The notes under the pieces were generated by a model. The model searched no databases, was not told the origin of the DNA, and saw nothing but the letters and a program-made list of their open reading frames with translations. From Ephemerocybe angulata (lineage: Eukaryota; Basidiomycota; Agaricomycetes; Agaricales; Psathyrellaceae), in assembly GCA_013368325.1 (NCBI GenBank), contig JAACJK010000219.1:930001-994000 (forward strand): a DNA stretch of 64,000 nucleotides, written 5' to 3'. Each line of letters starts with the position of its first letter. The stretch's first letter is position 1. Positions 56,201-64,000 of the stretch are shown here, one piece after another. The position numbers and the translations under genes are program-made.

Positions 56201-56954
56201 GACCACCTGAATGTATGCGTTAGATAGCGCAGCCATGACTCTGACAGAGCGCCGTACCAATAGCATTTGCAGATCCGGGGAGTATGAGTGCTGTTGTGAC
56301 ACCCCCAGCAATCGAAAGAGGGTACGCTTCGTCATGGGTGTTGAGACCGTCCAGACTGCGAAGCCAAGGCTCAATGGTCCCTTTGAGTGAGTTGGAATCG
56401 TCTGAGCCACTAAGCTCTGGAGAAGAGAATACTCCAAGGTGAGAGTGAATATCGACGATGCCTGGCGTCAACCAAGCACCCTTGGCGTCCACTACGTCCA
56501 GTCGACCATTGTACGAGGCCACAAGGTCGGAGGTGACGTCGAGATGCCCAATACTCTCGATGAGCCCTTTGTCTATAAGGATATCGCCGTCAATTACTTC
56601 GGTCCCATTCCGTTTTCCCGTCCATATCTTCGCGTTCTTGATGAGCACAGGTCGCGTTCCCTCCTCGAAGCGGTCGGACGTTGAGCGACGGCCAAAGTCG
56701 TCCGGGGGACCAGCACGAGTTCGTAGCTGGCGGCAGCGTGCAGTTATCTCGTGCGCATTCTGTGGTTTGTGGTGGTGATGCTTATGATGAAAGACTGTAC
56801 TTTGAAAGCCGTCGTACAGTCGAGAATAGCAGAGCACAAGCGCAACGACGCTGAGGCCACCGAGGAACAATAGCCTCTGCATGGTTTTAGAACGTCGTGG
56901 TCGAGTAGAGGTGGACAGCGACGTCGAAGGCAGAGAGTCGGACTCCCATTTCAT
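53259..56954 (-). CDS. Membrane-anchored two-module amidohydrolase (often labelled carbohydrate esterase family 9)
   Basis: The start MKWESDSLPSTSLS at 56954 is followed by one anchor helix ('LLFLGGLSVVALVLCYS') and a His-rich stalk. Module 1 has a beta-sandwich ('VLIKNAKIWTG', 'GDILIDKGLIESIGHL'), the metal motif 'LTPGIVDIHSHLGVF' and 'GGVTTALILPGSANAIG'. It continues with 'VNIHCYEAVDLDGLVRL', 'AAFHHASEAYLVPDLIKR', 'LMKSDHPIMDSRHLLYEAQQ' and 'DLVIWDSHPLALGA'. Module 2 repeats the plan: 'SLGVVLVEKGRIACAG', 'SIAPGLVTFGSPVGLEQ', 'FGVTSAITAPKS', 'PLVIEAHSADIIATLVILKK' and 'VVVAIGCQEIWEARN'. It ends 'SPDSQTVNMVD' at 53259. More than ten introns, roughly 900-950 residues. Module 1 keeps the metal-binding His-x-His and the Asp; module 2 has lost them. 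The active site probably lies outside the cytosol; substrate unknown. Confidence 0.82.
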
Positions 56955-57234
56955 GCTGAAGAAAATGAAAACGGCGAGGACCGAACGTTGCAGTCGCGCT
57001 CGACAGCCTGCAGGCAGACGCGACGCGGGGTTATACAGCGCTGCCGATATTGCCGAACGCCCATAGTTCCCACGACTGATCCGTCGCGGACCGGTCCATT
57101 TTGGCGATCGGCCTGCCATGGAGGCAGCAGTTGTTCTCCCTTTGCCCACAACGTTCAACTTTCTGTCAGCGTTCAACCCAAGCTCCTCGCCCTGTCCGGC
57201 TATTACCGTTTATCCAGCTGCACAGTCTACATTT
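56955..57234. promoter_or_regulatory. Divergent promoter between amidohydrolase and API5
   Basis: 280 bp separate the chosen start codons. Open frames cross it in both directions (the amidohydrolase frame could start as far up as 57176, the API5 frame at 57118), so either start may lie further out. No TATA box is evident. Confidence 0.5.
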
Positions 57235-59398
57235 ATGGAAAAGGAAGCAAGAATACAGGCGATTGAGGGTGAGTACGACCCGCTGCAGGATCTTCGAAGG
57301 CTGAGAAATGTTTTTCGTACGATATAGCTCAGGTTCACCTGGCCAAAATTAACCCCAACAAAACTGGCGTTCTGGTAAGTTCAGGTGTATTACATGAAGC
57401 TCTTACTATCCTAACAACGCGATAGCGTAAGGAAACACTGACAGTGCTCATCCGAACCACCCACTCGGCTTCAACTACATTGAAGATTTTGGCAGCCAAG
57501 AATATCCAATTCTTCTTTAAGGACTTTCCGGAACTTGAGGAACAGGCAATAAATGCGGTCTACGATCTCTGTGAGGACCAGGATTCCGAGGTATGCTACC
57601 TAATGCCATTTGCTCCGTCGTCTTTATCTTGGCTTGTACATAGGTCCGAATTGAGGGGTACAAAGCAATCACCAGGATATCCAGAGCTGAACGAAGGCTG
57701 GTGAAGAGAAATGCGGACGTCCTTCTCCAACTTTTGCAGAGTGGTGAGTCGCCTGTCGAATTTAGGCCACCCGCCGATCTACGGCATTCCTGAACAAGGT
57801 CCTTCACAATCACAGACGAACCGGACGAAGTCACGGTCGTGAAGCAGGCCCTTATAGAGCATATGGACCTTGATCCTACAGGAACTCTTGGCGTTCTGTT
57901 TGATCAATTAGCACCTATCGACAGTTCTGTTGACGAAGAGGAACGTGGCATGCGCGAACACCTTCGGACCCTTGTTGCCGCCTTCCTTACAGGCGAGGCC
58001 ATGGACTCGATCGCTCGTCATGTAGAGAAGGACAGGACCCTTGAAAGTGTATTCATGCCAAGTATTCTCGGAGTACGTCGCGTCTTTCTCTCCCGTACCT
58101 ACAGTCTTATGCCCTCAACCCATCCAGGTCGTTCTTGAACTCGACTTTTCCGAGATGACGCAAATCGTCACACAACTGGTCGCTGGATTAGCCTCTCGAA
58201 ACATCCCGATACCTAACAGGTTACTGCAACTACTTCTACAGCGCGTTTCTGTCGCACTCCAAGGCGACCTTAAATTTAGCCGACCAGCCTTCCTCAGACA
58301 AACTCGCCTTGAATTGGATTTTGCACAAAGCCTCGTGCTCATCAAAAGAGCTCTCTCTCCACTTGAGCTATTGCGATTTTACTGCAAATCTCTTACAGGA
58401 AAGCTTGTCCTGGAACAGCTTGCGCAAGAAGAGCAGGAATGGCTTATCGGAATGCTGGCTGCTGTGCTTTCGTTTTGTCAATCACACTATTCAGGAGATA
58501 CAGAAATCCGTCAGTGCCAGTGGACTGTCGTGGAGGCATGCCCGTTTGCGCTTGAGGTAAAGTCCTGCACCTCGTCACCGCCACTATTGACTTATTGCTT
58601 TTAGATTCTAATTCCGGGCTCCCTGGGTAAAACGTCCAGCGCCTGCGCCACACTGTTAAGAACGTGGTTAACAGTGAGTCCTCATTATGCCGAAGTTGGC
58701 TTAAATCCCCAACCACCCGATTCCCAGCGCAAAAATAGCCCGGGATGGAATCTGCCCCCCGATTTGAAAAGCGCCCTTGAAACGCTGAAGGCATTCCTTG
58801 ACAAGGCCCCAGCTCAGGAAACCAAGCGTGAACTTCTGAAGATGCTCATGGTTTGAATCATCCTCCTTCTCTCCCTCCCGCCTCCTGAAACCCCCCGTAG
58901 TTTTTGGACCCATCTGCGCCGACTCCCGCGGAACCGCGCCAGAGAAGGGTGATGCAAACCGCCACGAGATCCATTGATATGTCCAAGAACCCTCCTGTCA
59001 TAACCAACCATGAAACTAGGAGCATTACGCCAACTGACGGTGCTAGACACAACCAGCAAGCTCAACCACCAGCCAAGAAGCGAAGAAGCGGGAGCGAAGC
59101 GAGCTCTGAGGAACCTCCGAAACTGTCTTTACTGAGCCGTTTGCAGCCAATGGCGTCCAAACCTTCCGCCACGCCTCCCCGCCAAGCAAGCATAGGCCTC
59201 TCAATTAAAGGTGCCGCCTCGATGCAGAACGGAGGCAATGGCGCAGGAAATACCGGGTTCCCTGCGACAAAGAAACCGCCGCCACCGCCCTCTCTCTTGG
59301 AACGTCTGCAATTTGCAAGTCCAGCAGGCTCTGGGTCGTCGTCTCTGGACCGCAGCGGGCCGCCGTCAGATCCCAGGAAGCGAAAGCGACGATCATAG
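57235..59398 (+). CDS. API5: Apoptosis inhibitor 5 (API5)-like nuclear repeat protein
   Basis: A helical (HEAT/ARM-type) protein. I start at 57235 (MEKEARIQAIEG); an in-frame ATG at 57118 is the alternative. After short introns it reads 'LTVLIRTTHSASTTLKILAA', 'KNIQFFFKDFPELEEQAINA', 'VYDLCEDQDSEVRIEGYKAI' and 'LQSDEPDEVTVVKQALIEHM', then 'TGTLGVLFDQLAP'. This is the API5 pattern of a charged helix pair with Phe-Phe-Lys-x-Phe-Pro and Leu-Cys-Glu-Asp. Further helices run to 'ETKRELLKMLM'. The last exon (from about 58909) is disordered, with basic nuclear-localisation blocks 'PAKKRRSG' and 'DPRKRKRRS' at the very end. It also has two Ser-Leu-Leu-x-Arg-Leu motifs. In animals API5 is nuclear and linked to mRNA export and survival; the fungal role is not established. 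Confidence 0.78.
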
Positions 59399-60798
59399 CG
59401 GGCTCGCAATGGTCGGTGGCCACTTTGATCATGCACCAAAAAGTATAAATGTTTCCCATATGTTTTTGCTGGGTCTGCCCTTGGCCGTTGGGCTGTGTAT
59501 GCGACTAATCGAGCAATATACCACGATTTCTTTTCATGCCAGGCAGGACGATAAAGTGTCGCCGGCTTATGTGCGCCGTTGGTAACCTTGAGGTGATGCT
59601 GCGTCGCGTTCATCTGTCTCGTGTGTTATATCAACGTATGCACGGCTGGATCGTGTCAATCGATCCGGGAGAACCAACGGTGTTTCTTCATGGGCTGCGC
59701 TGGGCTGGGACGCATTGGGTTTGGCTTGGACTTTTGGCTGTGTATGACGGGCAGGTGAGGCCGATTCGAAGGAGTCGAAAAGAATAGTGGAGGTGCTTGG
59801 GCGCTGCGGATTCAAGTGTCTGATAAAGCTAAGGTAAGGATGTACTCATGCCGGACGGATATGGGGATCCGACACTCACGTTAAGTGTATCAATGCGGCA
59901 TCTTACCCAGGTTTCCAGCTTACCGCGGAACACTGGTGTTATACATTCGTCTTGTAGCTCCTGATGTTGGATCAGCCGAACCACGCGTCTAACGCTTTGG
60001 CTACTCTGTGTGTTCTTTAGCGCTGGGCAGTAGCACTGCAGCCCCGATAGGTGCGTCGCCATTATTTCTGGGTTATATCAAATTCACTGCTATCGCCTTG
60101 GGTCAGGCGATAGAACGGAAGTGTTTGAGAAACACATTTGTCGACTATAATTTCCAAAAAGCAAACTATTCTCGTTTCCATTGCGATAAACACAGTTCAT
60201 AGAACACCGCAAACGATTCTTTCATGCCCAAGCCCAAGGATATCAGGCCCAGGCTTCAAACATGCCTCTGCATCCAGTCCAGCCGCAGTAACGAGGATTA
60301 GTCCCGGGGCCCGATCACTGGGGCCCCGTCTGCTTTGGTGAATCGATAGACTTCAAGCCTTTCCTTCTTCGGCCTCCAATTCGCAGGTCCTCCACGCAAT
60401 TTACAGCTTTTTGGTCATTCGACAGGGCCGAGGACAGAAGTATCCGGCCTTCGTTCCCCTTCCTTTGTCTCGAGGCAGTGTCTACATACCTCGCCAAGAG
60501 GCTGACGATAACATGTATCCCCTTGGTACCACCATTAATACCTCGCGCAAAGCACGAAGTGGCTATTGGTCCATCTAATCGATCTATTTGTGGGACAGAA
60601 CCATTGATGATGGTGACACGGGTGTACGTTACGTGAAGGGGTGCTACCCGATCACAACCGTCATTCAGTTCGCCCACGACTACAATGGATCGCCGCCCTG
60701 ACGGTTGACATAAATACAGAGACGACATATCAACGGGTTGTCTCTATCACCTTTCCTCCTCTAATTCTTAGATTTTGCCTCTGCGCCGCTCTGCGTCC
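59399..60798. other. Intergenic region
   Basis: Small frames only (59536-59787 plus, 59567-59815 minus, 60315-60728 minus). The minus frame at 59567-59815 has protein-like composition but no partners. The sequence before 60799 is pyrimidine-rich (CACCTTTCCTCCTCTAATTC), as in a fungal 5' leader. Confidence 0.45.
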
Positions 60799-62729
60799 AT
60801 GAAGGCGTTCACTGGTTTAGCGGTTGCTTTGACCCTCGCCCGCTGTGCGTTGGCTGTGAGTGTAAACAACTGCGCTTGGATGCAAGTCCGAGCGAGACTT
60901 GGCTTATCTGTGTTGAATTTAGGTCTCGTTTGCTGCGAGGGCTGAGCCTGCAGCACCTTCCCCCACTCTCGGATATGGCACCGTCTCCAACGGGAGCGCG
61001 ACAGCGGGCTCCAGCACGACCTCTGGCTCTGCGACTGGCCAGAAAGGCGACTCCAAGTGCGTTGCGGTATGTCAGGGTTTCATCTTCATCAATAGAAGTT
61101 GTACTCATGATCTTTCCAGACGATGTGTGTTGAAGCACTAGTCCAAGGCGACAACGTTCAATGTAGGGCGATTTACTTTCATTACGATGCGAGGCGCTGA
61201 GGATTGCGCCCAGATACCCTCACATCTCAGCGGACCAGCGTCGGATGGATGGCAATGTACGCACACCGGCCATTCCATCTCCCCACCCTTCAAATCGTGC
61301 TCACCACCATCCCAGGGGCTTCGGCTCGTCGATGGTTAACACCCCGATGGTCATAATGTGGGCCAACCAAGACGGAACAGTTACCTTGTCCCAAAGACAG
61401 GCACGGGACGAAGTCGAGCCCTCCGTAGTCGCCAGCCCTCCACGAACGGCATCGGCACTGCAAAGCGCCTCCGTGGTGAGTCTTCCTTTCCCCGTATCTA
61501 CATCCCAAAGCCAGACATCGCCTTGGCTTTACGATATATTACTCGCTCAACAGTCAGCGACGCTAACACCGATGACTCCTTTTGTTACAGACCACTGGTA
61601 GTAATCCCAAATTCGTATACACAATTCCGGTATGCCCGCACAGTTATCGCAAGCTCCACGCCCATTCATCTCGTTTGACAGGCGAACAGCGATACCAAGC
61701 AAACCATCATCTACGCATTCGGCGATACCAATCCTGGCTCAACCGCCTCCAATGCTCGACTTCTCGAGCACATCGCCCAGGGCACCATGACCCTGGACCT
61801 GACCAAGGTTGATACCAGTGGTACTGGTACCGGCACTGGCACTGGCACAGGAGGTGGTGCGGGCGGGTCCTCCTCGCTGGGGCCCCTCACGGACACCCAG
61901 AAGATGATCGTCGCCCATGGCATCATCGCCACTCTCGGCTTTGTTCTGTTCTTGCCCATCGGAGCGCTGGTTCCGCGGTACCTCAGGACCTTTGTCGGTG
62001 GCCGAACCTGGTTCAAGCTACACTGGATCCTCCAATTCCTCTTGGGTACTTCGACCTTTGTTTCTATGCAGAAGTTTATGGTTTCTAATCCCATTCATAG
62101 GTGGTATCACTATTGTTATTGGAGTCGCCCTTGGCTTCGCCGCCGTTTCTAACCGCTCAGGGAACCATGCTAGCACAACGCACAAGGTACGCCATTTCCC
62201 GTCCTTATCGCATTCATTCACAGGTGCCTACTGACCGTGGTCCCCGCAGCGCGTCGGCATCGTCCTCTTCGTCCTATACTTCGCGCAAATTGGACTTGGC
62301 GCCGTCATCCACTGGGTCAAGCCCAGAGCACCTCGTGCCCGACCCCCACAGAACTACATCCACGCCATCCTGGGCATCCTGATCATCGCCCTGGCTCTGT
62401 TCCAAGTCAGGACAGGGTACAGAACCGAGTGGCCCTCCATCACTGGTCGCGACGACGTGCCCAACGGTGTCAATATCGTGTGGTACATTTGGGTTGTGGT
62501 GCGTGCCTTTCTTACTTCTCACGCACTTGTGGCGCGGGTGCTTGGTTCCTGGCTGACTGGGTCATTTCTTCCCCTGCAGGTCCTCCCGGTTGCTTACTTC
62601 GCCGGCATGGTGTTCCTGAAGAAACAGTATGCTCAGGAGAGGAAGACTCGTGAGTCGACAGGTTAGTGCCTCCTCCCGATGGTGGCTGTCGCTTGTTCCT
62701 GACATCCACCTGTTCGTTCAGCATACTAA
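60799..62729 (+). CDS. Secretory-pathway DOMON-cytochrome b561 redox protein
   Basis: Signal peptide MKAFTGLAVALTLARCALA, then a Ser/Thr/Gly-rich stretch. A DOMON haem domain follows with 'TLTSQRTSVGWMAMGFGSSM' and 'TPMVIMWANQDGTVTLSQRQ', whose Met matches the haem-ligand position of related iron-reductase and cellobiose dehydrogenase cytochrome domains, then 'TIIYAFGDTNPGST'. A Gly-Thr linker (about 61824-61870) leads to a b561 membrane domain. Its helices carry 'IVAHGIIATLGFVLFLPIGA', 'FKLHWILQFLLGG', 'THKRVGIVLFVLYFAQIG' and 'NYIHAILGILIIALALFQVR', with His residues suited to two haems. About nine exons; the last is only Ala-Tyr-stop (62722-62729). It is expected to pass electrons across a membrane, perhaps for ferric or cupric reduction. 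Confidence 0.87.
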
Positions 62730-63053
62730 GCGAATCGACTAGGACTCCAACTCGGGCGCTTAGCGCTTAGTTTCGGACCGCACAAACAATCGATGTGATA
62801 GGTTTCCATCGAGGGCTTGCCACTTGATTTAATCCAGGACGGTTGTACTACAACTTAGACAGAGGTTCTCCATTTTTGACTTTTTCTGTGTTCCTTGCCT
62901 GAGATGCAATTCGAGTGTATTGATCGTGTCTACCTTTCCTTGACTTACGAGTAAACGACCTGTCATTCTGGAATGTCTGTACTCTTTATCTCCATGGTCA
63001 TCAATGCCATTGTTGTTTCATATCTACGTTCATTTGTTGATACCCAAGTTAGC
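62730..63053. other. Convergent 3' region with an 11-nt palindrome
   Basis: Contains GCGCTTAGCGC at 62756-62766, just 27 bp after the DOMON-b561 stop. Nothing else is visible. Confidence 0.6.
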
Positions 63054-64000
63054 TTATATTCTTCTAGTAGTATCAAGCGAAGCTGACTGCTGCAAGTTCT
63101 TCGTCGCCTGATTGAGCCCCTCGATATGCAGGTAATTAGTGCGACAACAGCCTCCCGCTATAACGTTCTTCCAATGTCCGTCGCGCACGACGGTATGCAA
63201 TAAATCAGCAAACTTTGACGCCCATCTTCCAATATCGCCATCGTTCCTCGGTGCCCAAGATTGATTAGCCGTGTCGTATTCGCCGCCATTGGGATATAGG
63301 ACGAGAGACATAGAAGATGAAACGACGCGAGGGATCGTCCTAGTCAAGTCAGCAATGAGGGAAGGAAGCCTTTCCAAAGATGTGCAATTTATCCCTATTC
63401 CGCTGGGAACGGGGAGTTTCTCCGATCCTGAGTCCACAGCCTCCAAGGCCAGGTTCTCGAGGCTACTCGCCTCGTCCGGACAAACGAAGCTAATCCACCA
63501 CGGCTTGGAGAAGGGCAAAGACTCCCCGGTCTGCGCTAGATACTCGGATAAAAGCAAGATCGCTCTCCTGATGCTCTTGACCTCCCGCTTCAGGAGGACC
63601 GTCTCGAACGCAATGTAGTCAATGGAATTCCAGGTTGCGGGGTCGCTGTGGTACGCCAGGAGACGGTCAAGGTGGAACATGGCAAGGGCGTTGATAGCTT
63701 CTTGCTCTTCCTCTGGGTTGCTGAATGATCTTGTGTTGGGACCGAGCTCTGAGAAGGCTTTCGGACCGTACGGGGGAGGGTAGTACCCCAGGAATTCCTG
63801 AGTCGGTCGCAGGGTGGCACCAAAGGGCCCGAGAGATAGTGCAATTCGCACCGAGCCACTGGTCTCAGGATAAAGGGCCTTTGCTTGCTGTACGAGCTTG
63901 ACGGCTTTATGCTTTGTCTCCTTCGCGTCGTTGAGGCTCAAGCCCGCGGCAACTAGATTTGGCACAGAAGCTTGGTATCTGAAGATGTTAATATTTTCCC
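63054..64000 (-). CDS. Homocysteine S-methyltransferase (SAM4/MHT1 type), 5' end beyond the window
   Basis: The open frame runs leftwards from the window edge to the stop at 63054-63056, and the true start lies past 64000. It has the Pfam S-methyl_trans plan: 'YQASVPNLVAAGLSLNDAKE', then 'IALSLGPFGATLRPTQEFLG', 'FHLDRLLAYHSDPATWNSID', 'YIAFETVLLKREVKSIRRAI', 'PWWISFVCPDEASSLENLAL', 'GIGINCTSLERL' and 'NVIAGGCCRTNYLHIEGLNQ'. The Cys of Asn-Cys-Thr and the Cys-Cys of Gly-Gly-Cys-Cys are the three zinc ligands, all present. It transfers methyl from S-adenosyl- or S-methylmethionine to homocysteine, giving methionine. Several residues between motifs look slightly divergent from yeast enzymes, but nothing catalytic is missing in the visible part. 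Confidence 0.9.
   Translation of the reverse strand, partial: ENINIFRYQASVPNLVAAGLSLNDAKETKHKAVKLVQQAKALYPETSGSVRIALSLGPFGATLRPTQEFLGYYPPPYGPKAFSELGPNTRSFSNPEEEQEAINALAMFHLDRLLAYHSDPATWNSIDYIAFETVLLKREVKSIRRAILLLSEYLAQTGESLPFSKPWWISFVCPDEASSLENLALEAVDSGSEKLPVPSGIGINCTSLERLPSLIADLTRTIPRVVSSSMSLVLYPNGGEYDTANQSWAPRNDGDIGRWASKFADLLHTVVRDGHWKNVIAGGCCRTNYLHIEGLNQATKNLQQSASLDTTRRI

Noticed and set aside
1..64000. Search for tRNA, rRNA, CRISPR arrays, prokaryotic operons and secondary-metabolite core enzymes
   Set aside because: None seen by eye on either strand. The old yellow enzyme, esterase and zinc-cluster regulator are too far apart and lack a backbone enzyme to be called a metabolite cluster.

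Overview
This window is nuclear DNA from a filamentous basidiomycete, most likely an Agaricomycete. Almost every recognisable gene is broken by several short (about 50-65 bp) GT-AG introns. The gene set is also typical of that group: a basidiomycete seven-helix membrane protein, a FunK1-type kinase remnant, a NACHT NTPase, F-box and BTB proteins, and a long Zn(II)2Cys6 regulator. Genes lie on both strands without operons. I saw no tRNA, rRNA, CRISPR array or intact transposon. Exon borders were assigned by reading frame, splice signals and family resemblance, so most spans are gene-level (first to last codon) with introns inside.

Layout. 0-5.2 kb: a seven-helix membrane protein (+) convergent with a SulP/SLC26 sulfate permease (-). 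5.2-8.9 kb: no convincing gene, but a 71-bp perfect palindrome. 8.9-11.8 kb: a divergent pair, a peroxisomal ANT1-type ATP carrier and a 3-hydroxyacyl-CoA dehydrogenase, both fitting fatty-acid beta-oxidation. 14.4-20.2 kb: a secreted type-B carboxylesterase, a FunK1-like kinase fragment, a broken copy of an NLR first exon, the NACHT (NLR-like) gene and a duplicated sequence behind it. 20.5-26.5 kb: an unknown Lys/Glu-rich protein, ER glucosidase II alpha (-), and a divergent gene with an Sld7-like C-terminus.

26.6-33.1 kb: a small ORF, a BTB protein with a very long disordered N-terminus, a hairpin, and an F-box-like protein. 34-35.6 kb: an old yellow enzyme. 36-46.6 kb: several proteins of unknown function, including a membrane-anchored one, a likely small mitochondrial protein behind a terminal-inverted-repeat element, a Ser-rich protein and a 931-residue coiled-coil protein. 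46.8-47.6 kb: a second BTB gene (-). 48.6-52.4 kb: a Zn(II)2Cys6 transcription factor whose zinc-cluster reading needs a GC-AG intron. 53.3-57 kb: a membrane-anchored amidohydrolase built of two tandem modules, the second apparently catalytically dead. 57.2-59.4 kb: API5. 60.8-62.7 kb: a DOMON-cytochrome b561 protein. 63 kb to the end: a homocysteine S-methyltransferase that runs off the window.

The observations I would follow first are the two-module amidohydrolase, the NLR neighbourhood with partial duplications on both sides, the perfect palindrome at 8.24 kb, the inverted-repeat element at 39.7-40.4 kb, and the 11-nt palindrome GCGCTTAGCGC that occurs three times, always outside genes.
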